Positions 1 through 7,400 of a DNA stretch of 13,962 nucleotides are shown here, in pieces. The first letter of the stretch is position 1. Every line of letters starts with the position of its first letter. This DNA comes from Alphaproteobacteria bacterium (GTDB taxonomy: Bacteria; Pseudomonadota; Alphaproteobacteria; Sphingomonadales; Sphingomonadaceae), in contig JAQGLD010000402.1 of NCBI GenBank assembly GCA_028293055.1, positions 1-13,962 of the forward strand, given 5' to 3'. The notes under the pieces are model-generated. The model was not told where the DNA came from and searched no databases. It saw only the letters and a program-made list of their open reading frames with translations. Made by a program: the position numbers and the translations under genes.

Positions 1-2
1 GC

Positions 3-221
3 CTCGCTGATCTTTATGATCCAGAGACGATGCCGGGCACCCTCAGGGCCGCTCACGCCAAACTGAACGTCGCGGTTGATAGACTTTATCGCAGAGAGCC
101 ATTCGCCTCGGATCGAGATCGGGTGGAGCATCTCTTTGGCCGCTACGAAAAAATGTCACAGCCCATGTCTGAGCTCTTCAGTGCTCCAAAGCGCACCCGG
201 CGACCGAGAAAAGCCGCCTAA
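3..221 (+). CDS. C-terminal end of a class I SAM-dependent DNA methyltransferase (MmeI / type IIL restriction-modification type), 5' partial
   Basis: The reading frame is open from the window edge (frame beginning at base 3) to TAA at 219-221, giving 72 residues of a larger protein whose start lies outside the window. The text around LADLYDPETMPGTLRAAH, then VDRLYRREPFASDRDRVEHL and the Lys/Arg-rich tail match, from memory of the family, the extreme C-terminus of large single-chain DNA methyltransferases of the MmeI-like type. Those proteins modify host DNA in restriction-modification or related defence systems. The SAM-binding and catalytic NPPF/Y motifs would be upstream and cannot be seen. 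The gene ends about 80 bases before a truncated comM in the same reading frame, so it probably belongs to inserted DNA. An internal ATG at 30 is not the real start, because the family-like sequence continues upstream of it. Family recognition is from pattern memory, not a search. Confidence 0.62.
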   Translation, partial: LADLYDPETMPGTLRAAHAKLNVAVDRLYRREPFASDRDRVEHLFGRYEKMSQPMSELFSAPKRTRRPRKAA

Positions 222-254
222 AGCTGCATTGTTGGACTCGCCTGTTCCGCAGCG

Positions 255-1184
255 GTGCGGCTGGTCGAAGGCAGGCGTCTCATGCACCAGCGACACACCT
301 TGCACAACATCCTGATGTGCGGGCCGCCGGGTGCCGGGAAGTCGCTTCTCGCCGCCTGTCTTCCCGGGATATTGCCGCCGCTGACTCCGCGCGAGGCGCT
401 CGAAGTCTCGATGATTGCCAGCGTCGCCGGTACGCTCAGCGAAGGAAGGCTGGTGCGCAACCGGCCATTCCGGGCGCCGCATCACAGCGCCTCGATGGTC
501 GCGCTAGTCGGCGGCGGGCTGAAGGTGCGGCCGGGAGAGGTGAGCCTTGCCCATCTCGGAATCCTGTTCCTCGACGAGCTTCCGGAATTCTCGCGACAGG
601 CGCTCGATTCGCTACGCCAGCCGCTCGAGACCGGTACGGTCAGCGTCGCCCGCGCCAACGCCCATGTCACCTTCCCGGCGCGGGTCCAGCTGGTCGCGGC
701 GATGAATCCCTGCCGATGCGGGCATCTCGGCGATGCGAGCATGGCCTGCTCGCGCGCGCCGCGCTGCGCTGCGGATTATCAGGCTCGGGTGTCGGGGCCG
801 CTGCTCGATCGGATCGACCTCCATGTCGATGTCGGCGGGGTCTCCGCCGCGGACCTCGTCCTGCCGCCGCCCGCCGAGGGCTCGGCCGAGGTCGCCGCGC
901 GGGTGAAGGCGGCGCGGGATGTGCAGACGGCGCGCTATGAAGGCAAGGGCGTCCGCACCAATGCCGAGGCCGACGGCGAACTGCTCGACCTTGTGGCGAC
1001 TCCGGACGAGCCGGGCCGGCGTTTATTGGCGCAGGCCGCCGAGGCGATGCGGCTGTCGGCGCGGGGCTTCCATCGCGTGCTCAGGGTCGCGCGGACGATC
1101 GCCGATCTGGCCGGAAGCGAAGATGTGCGCCGCGTCCATGTCGCCGAGGCACTGAGCTACAGGCGGCAGCCGCCTCGGAGTTGA
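255..1184 (+). pseudogene. comM: comM/yifB (Mg-chelatase-like AAA+ ATPase), N-terminally truncated
   Basis: This is the C-terminal ~300 residues of the ~500-residue ComM/YifB protein, a hexameric AAA+ helicase that drives branch migration during natural transformation. Visible parts, numbered from the GTG at 255: Walker A GPPGAGKS (23-30), the RPFRAPHHSAS block (70-80), Walker B LGILFLDELPEF (101-112), the NPCRCGHLGD cysteine motif (about 151-160), the GPLLDRIDLHV arginine-finger region (about 181-191) and the usual C-terminal ending in ALSYRRQPP. The Lon-like N-terminal ChlI domain (roughly 200 residues) is missing. Homology begins at the HN of HNILMCGPPG (codons from 303); the 16 codons before it are not ComM-like. 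The frame is open back to 222, immediately after the methyltransferase stop. No convincing ribosome binding site precedes 255 or the ATG at 282. The AAA core itself is intact, but the gene is best regarded as broken by insertion or deletion. Confidence 0.85.
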
Positions 1185-1199
1185 CGGAAGTGAGAATGA

Positions 1200-1714
1200 C
1201 ACCGTCGCAAGTCTCGGACGCACGTCCCTGATCCCTCTTTTCTCTTGGTAATCAGCGTACTCGCCACCTTTCCTTTGAAACAAGGTGAAGCAAAGAGCTG
1301 GTGTTACCGGCCGCCGAAGGCGGGTAGCGACCTCAGGTGGCGCGATGAGCGAGGCTTAGTGTGGCACGAGGTCGAGGGCGTCGTGATCAAGTATGTCGGC
1401 GACGACAGCCTGGCGACGGCCTTTCGACTGCTCGAGACGATCCGCCGTCAGGCTAGGACCGCGAACCTACAAACAGCTCGTCGTCGAGGGGCTCCCGACC
1501 TCGAGAGTCGGCTACCCATACCTCGTACGTGCCGGCTTCATCGCGCCCAAGCGTCTCTCGGAAAAGATCTCGTGGCGCGCGCCCGTGGCACTACACGCTC
1601 TTTGAGGACCGTGACGGCATCGAACGTGTCGGAAGGGCGGATTTTGACCACTACGACAACACGGAGTCGGTATTGCCGAACATCACGGGCGTCCGCGTCG
1701 TTGCGTTAGCGTAA
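1200..1714 (+). pseudogene. Unrecognised short coding region carrying two apparent frameshifts
   Basis: Three consecutive stretches in three different frames each read like real protein and then dissolve into Arg/Ser/Thr-rich noise where the next begins. The first is open from 1200 (possible TTG start at 1245) and contains GVVIKYVGDDSLATAFRLLE, ending near 1445-1465. The second contains YKQLVVEGLPTSRVGYPYLV and runs to about 1575. The third contains PWHYTLFEDRDGIERVG and runs to TAA at 1712-1714. Each switch goes forward by one frame, as a one-base insertion or two-base deletion would produce. Joined together they would give a basic, aromatic-rich protein of roughly 150 residues. I do not recognise a family. 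The stop lies three bases from the stop of the convergent gene on the other strand. Position beside a disrupted comM suggests decaying acquired DNA, but two sequencing or assembly errors in an intact gene would look the same. Confidence 0.5.
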
Positions 1715-1717
1715 CAT

Positions 1718-2695
1718 TCAAGGTTTGCGAGCGTTCCGCGCCGTGGCCTCTGCGTCGAGATCGACCGACGACAGCAGCGCCGTGCCAGGATTCGGCGAGA
1801 GCACTCCGCCGGCACCCACTGCCCCCCATTGGCTGTGGGCGACGAAGACGAATCGCCGTCCGATCACGGCCCCGAGCGACAGATCGTCGAGCCCCTCCGG
1901 GCCCTGGGCGAGCATCTCGACTGATTCCACCGTCCGTTCGTCGGCGGAAAGGTGGAGGCGCAGGATCCGATTGGGCGTGCCGCCATTCTGGGTGGCGATG
2001 AGCGACGATCCGTCGCGGACCAGTCCGTCTATCCCGCGCAGGCGCGCTCCTTCTCCGTCCAGAGGCGTGTGGGCGCCGGTGGTAAGGTCGACCCAGTGCA
2101 GTCCCGAAGCATAATCCGCGACGATCAGCGCCGCGCCTCGGCCGGACACGACCATGCCCTGCGGCGACTTGAGGCCGGTCCGGGCGAACAGCTCGAGATC
2201 GCGATGTCCAGGCCGCAGCCGATAGAGCGCGCCTCCGGTCGAATCGCTGGCATAGACGCTGCCGTCGGCCGCGAGCGTGACATCGCCGATCGTCCGCCGG
2301 GCCGCCTCGGGCGGCGCCGTGTGGCGGCCGAGCACCCGGCCCGAGCCCAGCTCGACCTCCAGCAGCCCTGTGCGGTCCGGACCCGACTGGCCCGGCAGCC
2401 CGGCACCGAACGTCTCGGCGATCCACAGCCGGTCGCGCTTGCGGTCCGCCGCCATTCCGAACAGGTCGCCGAGCGGAGCGAAGCGGCCCGGGCGCAGCCA
2501 GTCCAGCGGCCCTTGCCTGGCGATCAGCCTGACGGTGCGGGCCAGCACTCCGGAGACCAGTGGCCTGCCCTCCGCGCTCGCGGCCACGCCTTCGGCGATA
2601 TAGGGCCCGGTCGCGATCGCGATCGGTACCGGCAAGGCGTCTGCAGGTTCGCTCAAGGCGAGGAGGGCGACGAGGCCGACCAGGGCTTTTTTCAC
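1718..2695 (-). CDS. Exported SMP-30/gluconolactonase-like beta-propeller protein
   Basis: The product has 325 residues. It starts with a classic Sec signal peptide (MKKALVGLVALLALSEPADA, cleavage near residue 20), so the mature protein is probably periplasmic. The rest has the rhythm of a six-bladed propeller of the SMP-30/gluconolactonase/LRE type: repeated blade motifs such as RLWIAETFG (89-97), DVTLAADGSVYASDST (138-153), PQGMVVSGRGAALIVADYA (178-196) and IDGLVRDGSSLIATQNG (222-238). In lactonases of this family a metal is held by Glu, Asn and Asp. Glu35 (AEGV) and Asp223 (IDG) are in plausible positions, but the family's PNG Asn appears as Gln179 (PQG), so lactonase activity is doubtful. 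The start is GTG at 2693-2695 with GGGAGAAAG a few bases upstream, and it fits the signal peptide exactly. No neighbour suggests a substrate. It could equally be a non-catalytic sugar- or ligand-binding propeller. Confidence 0.72.
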   Translation of the reverse strand: MKKALVGLVALLALSEPADALPVPIAIATGPYIAEGVAASAEGRPLVSGVLARTVRLIARQGPLDWLRPGRFAPLGDLFGMAADRKRDRLWIAETFGAGLPGQSGPDRTGLLEVELGSGRVLGRHTAPPEAARRTIGDVTLAADGSVYASDSTGGALYRLRPGHRDLELFARTGLKSPQGMVVSGRGAALIVADYASGLHWVDLTTGAHTPLDGEGARLRGIDGLVRDGSSLIATQNGGTPNRILRLHLSADERTVESVEMLAQGPEGLDDLSLGAVIGRRFVFVAHSQWGAVGAGGVLSPNPGTALLSSVDLDAEATARNARKP

Positions 2696-2754
2696 GCTCT
2701 TTCTCCCGGCGCCGCGGTCAGCTCCGATCGGCCCGACGGCGTGCGCTTGCCGTC

Positions 2755-2783
2755 TTGCTCCGATAGTCCGGCTCGGCTAGCAA
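2755..2783 (+). promoter_or_regulatory. Candidate promoter of tRNA-Leu
   Basis: TTGCTC at 2755-2760 is followed by a 17-base spacer and TAGCAA at 2778-2783, ending ten bases before the tRNA. The candidate boxes before tRNA-Asp have the same geometry (TTGACA, 17 bases, TAGTTG). The -10 match to the sigma-70 consensus is weak, so the support comes mostly from spacing and from the parallel between the two tRNA genes. Confidence 0.42.
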
Positions 2784-2793
2784 CCCCTCCATT

Positions 2794-2878
2794 GCCCCTG
2801 TGGCGGACTTGGTAGACGCGCTCGACTCAAAATCGAGTTCCGCAAGGAGTGCCCGTTCGACTCGGGCCAGGGGCACCA
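2794..2878 (+). tRNA. tRNA-Leu, anticodon CAA
   Basis: A complete class II tRNA folds from the sequence. The acceptor strands GCCCCTG (2794-2800) and CAGGGGC (2868-2874) pair. The anticodon stem CTCGA/TCGAG (2821-2825/2833-2837) encloses the loop CTCAAAA, with anticodon CAA at 2828-2830, which reads UUG leucine codons. A long variable arm (about 2838-2850) follows, as expected for tRNA-Leu. The T arm is GCCCG-TTCGACT-CGGGC (2851-2867). The discriminator is A2875 and CCA is encoded at 2876-2878. Confidence 0.97.
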
Positions 2879-2936
2879 GCTTCAACCCGCGTGATTTCGC
2901 GCCCGCGGCCTGTTAGGGTCCACGGGAGGAGCGACG

Positions 2937-4178
2937 ATGGACGGGCTGCAGCCGACCGAGATCAGGGAAGGGACGGACGCATCAGAGCCGGCCTCGGAGT
3001 CGCGGCCCGCGGACCAGCATCGCGAGGACGCCGCGCTTGTCGCGGACGTCTCGTTCCGGCGCGACCGCCTGCTCGCGGCGCTCACCCTGATCGCCGGTTG
3101 CGGGCTGGTCATTGCGCTTCCGTTCGCGCTTCGCGCCGGGGCGGAATTCTTCCTCCCGGTGACCGCCGCCCTGGTTATCGCCATCGCCCTGGTGCCGATG
3201 CTCGAGTGGCTCGAGCGCCGTCGGGTGCCGTCGCCGCTCGCCGCCTTCATCTGCCTGCTCGTCTTCCTCGGTGCCGCCAATGTCGCGGTTGCCTCGATCG
3301 TTCTTCCGGCATCGGACTGGGTGCGCCTGCTGCCCGATCGCATCGGCCGGATCCGCGAGACGCTCGCGCCGGCGATGCGGGTCTATTCGCAGCTCCAGCG
3401 ATTCATCGACGATCTCGTCCGCCAGTTCGGCAATCATCATCGTCCGCCGGTGCGCACGGTCACAGTGGAGCCGCCCAACTCGCTTCTCGACATCATCGCC
3501 ACCTCGGCTCCGCTCGCCGCGGTGCAGATGTTCTTCGCCCTGCTCGTCGTCTTCTTTTTCCTCGCCGGCTGGACCAAGATGCGCAAGCGGACGATCACGA
3601 CCCGGGCGAGCTTCGACGGAGCGATGACCACCGCCCGGGCGATCCAGCAGATCGTCACCGCGACCTCGACCTATCTCGGCACGATCACCCTCGTGAACAT
3701 CTGCCTCGGCCTGGTCACCGCCTTCGCGCTCTATCTGCTCGGAATGCCGACTCCCTTGATGTGGGGCGGCATCGCGGCGGTGCTCAACTACATACCCTAT
3801 ATCGGTCCGATCGCTTCGGCGCTGCTCCTCGCGCTCGGCGGGCTGATGACCTTCTCGCAGGCGCCCTACGCATTGCTTCCAGCCGGCGCGTTCGTCGCCA
3901 TCCACCTCGTCGAATCGAATGTGATCACCCCGGCCCTGGTCGGCCGCCGGCTGACGATCAACCCACTCTTCATCCTCCTCGCCTTGAGCTTCTGGGCCTG
4001 GGTCTGGGGGACGACCGGGGCGCTGCTCGCAGTGCCTCTGCTGATCATCATGAAGACCGTCCTCGCCGCCGCCGGCAAGCCCGACATCGCCGGCTTCCTG
4101 TTCGAGGAGGGGACCCTGACCGCCTCCCATTCGGAGGATTACGGCCCCGATCATCAGCGGCCGCAGATCAAGCCCTGA
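2937..4178 (+). CDS. AI-2E/PerM family membrane transporter (TqsA/YhhT-like)
   Basis: The protein has 413 residues and belongs to the DUF20/AI-2E family of putative exporters and permeases in the inner membrane. Some members export autoinducer-2; others act as Na+/H+ antiporters or have no known substrate. After a hydrophilic N-terminal extension of about 40 residues, hydrophobic segments lie near 44-65, 72-88 and 100-124. An amphipathic extracytoplasmic stretch (about 125-185) follows, then further segments near 186-212, 243-268, 273-305, 311-325 and 343-375. The family signature is clear: LNYIPYIGP (283-291), ESNVITPALVG (326-336), then TINPLFILLALSFWAWVWG (340-358) and GALLAVPL (361-368). 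The start at ATG 2937 has GGGAGGAGCG upstream. The gene lies between two tRNA genes and is probably transcribed on its own or by read-through from tRNA-Leu. The substrate cannot be told from sequence, and nothing nearby points to quorum sensing. Confidence 0.9.
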   Translation: MDGLQPTEIREGTDASEPASESRPADQHREDAALVADVSFRRDRLLAALTLIAGCGLVIALPFALRAGAEFFLPVTAALVIAIALVPMLEWLERRRVPSPLAAFICLLVFLGAANVAVASIVLPASDWVRLLPDRIGRIRETLAPAMRVYSQLQRFIDDLVRQFGNHHRPPVRTVTVEPPNSLLDIIATSAPLAAVQMFFALLVVFFFLAGWTKMRKRTITTRASFDGAMTTARAIQQIVTATSTYLGTITLVNICLGLVTAFALYLLGMPTPLMWGGIAAVLNYIPYIGPIASALLLALGGLMTFSQAPYALLPAGAFVAIHLVESNVITPALVGRRLTINPLFILLALSFWAWVWGTTGALLAVPLLIIMKTVLAAAGKPDIAGFLFEEGTLTASHSEDYGPDHQRPQIKP

Positions 4179-4205
4179 GCCCCCGAAGTTTCGGTTTGCG
4201 CTCGC

Positions 4206-4234
4206 TTGACACCATCCCGGCCAGACCGTAGTTG
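4206..4234 (+). promoter_or_regulatory. Candidate promoter of tRNA-Asp
   Basis: A perfect -35 box TTGACA (4206-4211, in the CTTGACA context common in alphaproteobacteria) is followed after 17 bases by TAGTTG (4229-4234), ending 11 bases before the tRNA. The -10 box is poor, but distance and context fit. A 7-bp inverted repeat CCGGCCA/TGGCCGG (4217-4223/4233-4239) overlaps the spacer and -10 and might also act as a weak terminator of the gene upstream. Confidence 0.58.
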
Positions 4235-4245
4235 GCCGGCCTCAC

Positions 4246-4322
<77 letters not shown>

Positions 4323-4346
4323 TTTCCTTCGCGAAGAAGGACTTAG

Positions 4347-4374
4347 GGCCTGGTCCGAAAGGACCGGGCCTTTT
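4347..4374 (+). terminator. Intrinsic terminator of tRNA-Asp
   Basis: A ten-base-pair stem GGCCTGGTCC/GGACCGGGCC (4347-4356/4361-4370, one wobble pair) closes a GAAA tetraloop and is followed directly by TTTT and then GGTTTT. It lies 24 bases after the tRNA. A smaller hairpin CCTTC/GAAGG (4326-4330/4336-4340) sits between the two and may take part in 3' processing. Confidence 0.85.
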
Positions 4375-4411
4375 GGTTTTGGGGCGCTGCGCACATCGCT
4401 TGCAGTCGCTG

Positions 4412-4430
4412 CTCCTCCTTGGTGGGGGAG
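4412..4430. repeat. Small GC-rich inverted repeat downstream of the large glycosyltransferase gene
   Basis: CTCCTCC (4412-4418) pairs with GGGGGAG (4424-4430) through seven base pairs, one of them wobble, around the loop TTGGT. It lies 29 bases past the stop of the minus-strand gene ending at 4459. There is no T tract on either strand, so it is only a weak terminator candidate. Similar CTCCC-TTGGTGGGGGAGGGG elements are, from memory, dispersed between genes in sphingomonad-type genomes. Confidence 0.35.
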
Positions 4431-4458
4431 GGGTTTGAAGGTTGGCGAGGGTGCGCCG

Positions 4459-7400
4459 CTACGCCGCCGCCGCGAGTTCCGGCGGTGTCATCTCCGGGGC
4501 ATTGCTGCGGCCGGTGCGTTCGAGCTTGCCCCAGCCGACCCAGCGACCGCGCAGGGCCGCCGAGACCGCCTTGATCACCACCCAATACATGACCTGGCGA
4601 TAGACGAAGCGCTGGGCGATGAGCAGGAAGGCGGGGAATCTTTTCTCCCGCTTGTCGAGGCGGAACGCGACCCAGCCGCAGACCAGGTCGATCGCGGCGA
4701 ACAGCAGCCAGAACAGGGCCAGCTTGCCGACTTCGCTGTGCGTCTGGGCCCAGCCGTGCGCCTGCACCCGGCCGATCGTCATCGCCAGGCTGAACACCAG
4801 AGCGAGGTCGATTACCGGCGAGACCAAAGAGAAGAGGATCTGGAACATCCAGGCCTGAGGCATACCGATGATCGCCAGTCCCTGCGGACGGCCCTCGCGC
4901 AGCAGGCCGCGATGCTTCCACAGGCATTGCAACGTGCCGAACGCCCAGCGGAAGCGCTGCTTGGCGAGCCCGCGCAGGGTCTGCGGGGCTTCGGTCCAGG
5001 CGATCGCGTCGGGATCGTTGGCGATGCGCCAGCCGGCGCGCTGGATCGCGATCGTCAGGTCCTGGTCCTCGGCGAGCGTGTCGATCGGGAATCCGCCGAC
5101 CTCGTCGAGCGCTGCGCGGCGCCAGGCCCCGACCGCTCCGGGCACGACCATGATCGCGTTGAGACCGGAGAGGGCGCGCCGTTCGAGGTTCTGGGCGGTG
5201 ACATATTCGATCGCCTGCCAGCGCGTGACGAGATTGACCCGATTGCCGACCTTGGCGTTGCCGGCGACGGCACCGACGGTGGGATCGGCGAACCAGCGCG
5301 CGAGCTTGGCGATCGTCTCGACCTCGAACTGGGTGTCGGCATCCAGCGCGACGACGATCTCGCCGCGGGCGAGCTCCAGGCCGCGATTGAGCGCCTTGGC
5401 CTTGCCTCCATTGACCAGGGTGAGCAGCCGCACCCGGCTGTTGCCGGCAAAGGCCTGGCTGACGATCTCGCTGGTGGCGTCCTTCGAGCCGTCGTCGATC
5501 ACGATCACTTCGAGCTCGGCGTCCGTGCTGGCGAGCACTCGGCGAACCGAGCTCTCGATCACCCGCGCCTCGTTGAACGCCGGGATCAGCACCGAGATGA
5601 TCTTGCCGCGCTCGGCGAGCGGAGGCTGTTCCGGCCGGCTGCGCGCGGCGAGGAAGGTCAAGGCGAGGGCGCGGACGATCCCCAGCGCGATCGCGACCGA
5701 GAACAGTATTCCGAGCGCGACGCTGATCGCGGCGAGGATCATGAAGATGCCGACATCGGCGCGAACCGCGAGAAGGTCGCTGCCTTCGATTCGCGGCATG
5801 ACCTGGTCGGTGGTGAGGCCGGCGAGGCTCGAGGTGGTGACGAAGCGATAGCCCCGCGCACGCAATTCATCGATGATCCGCGGCAGCGCCTCGACCGTCT
5901 GCTCGCGATTGCCGCCGCCGTCGTGGAGGAGGATCACGTTGCCGGAGCGGTCATCCTTGCCGCTGAGCATGCCTTCCTTGTCGGCCACGACCTCGTTGAT
6001 CGTCGTGTCGACGATCGAATCGGTGCCGGGGCGCTTCCAGTCGTTGGGATCGACGTGCAGGCCGACATTGAGATAGCCTGCCTGTTGCGCCGCGAGGGCC
6101 GGCCCGAGCTCGTCCGCGGTGGTCGGCTCGGCGTCGCCGAAATAGGGTGCCCGGAACAGGCGCATGCCCCGCCCGGTATAGGCTTCGACCAGCCGCTCCG
6201 TGGCGTTGAGCTCGATCATCGTCTTGCGCGGCGAGGCATTGGCGAGATTGGGGTGGGTGTAGCTGTGATTGCCCAGCTCGTGGCCCTCGTCGACGATCCG
6301 GTTGAGCAGGCTGGGATGGGCAAGCGCATTCTCGCCGACGATGAAGAAGGTCGCGGGGACATGCTTGGCCTTGAGGATGTCGAGGATTTTCGGAGTCCAG
6401 TCTGCATCCGGGCCGTCGTCGAAGGTCAAAGTAACCAGGCCGGGGTGAGCGCCGGTGCGCTGGACGAGGTAGGGCGACGGAAAGACCCGATACTCTTCCG
6501 AGCGGATCAGGCCGGCCGAGTCGGCGGCCAGCCTTCGGCTGCCGACCGTCGGAGTGCTCGCGATATGGAGGATTTCGCCGGGTCCCTCGATATCGACATT
6601 GGTGACATTCTCGATCCGGCTGAGATCGGGCACCGCTGCGCCGCCGAAAGCGGCGAGCCCCTTCCACAGGCCGGGATCCTCGCTACCGAGCCGCCACAGG
6701 GCGACACCCGATACGCCCTCGAGATGGGCGGCGCGCAGCTGGTTCCAGCCGCTGGCGGCATCGAGCAGCCAGACATGATGGACCTTGCCGTCTTCCTCAT
6801 AGTCGAAGTGGGCGTTGCCGCTGGCCGCATCGAACTGGATCTGCGCGGAGCTGTCGTGGGCGGCGAGCCACGCTTCCTCGACGGTCATCGCCTCGCCGGC
6901 TTTCCCGGCGGTCCAGTCATAGCCGTAATTGGCGACGGTCGCGATCGCCTTGTCGGGGCCGACCTGCTTCACCGCCTCCTGGAGATGGCGAACGAACCAG
7001 CCCTGTGAAGCGATCGGGCCCGGATCGCCGCTCGTCCAATGCTCGTCGTAGAGCATCAGGAAAAGCTTGTCGGCGATCCGCGCATAATCGTGCAGGTTCC
7101 AGCTATTGTCGCCGACCGGCACTGCCAGCGTCACCGGCCAGCCGCGCGGGGCGAAGCGGCGATGGGCCTCTATGATCAGGCGTTTGTAATCGGTCTGTGC
7201 CGAGGCCGGCAGCTCCTCGAAATCGAACGTGACTCCGTTGCCGTGCCGCGCGAGCACCATCGCCTGGATCTGGTCGAGCAAATGCGTGCGAGCGGCGGGC
7301 TGGCGGAGCAATGCCGCGAAGCCCGTTCCGTCCCATTGGCCTCCTGAGGCGTTCTGGATCAGCGGGAGGACCTGCGGCCGCTGGACGGCCTTGGCGATAA

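Noticed and set aside
255..1184. Reading the comM fragment as a complete, shorter AAA protein
   Set aside because: The family needs about 200 more N-terminal residues, homology stops abruptly at the HN before Walker A, and no ribosome binding site supports a new start.
2849..4231. A 460-codon open frame overlapping the AI-2E transporter gene on the same strand
   Set aside because: It starts inside tRNA-Leu, lacks membrane segments and is Arg/Ser/Ala-rich. The frame at 2937 carries all family motifs and the ribosome binding site.
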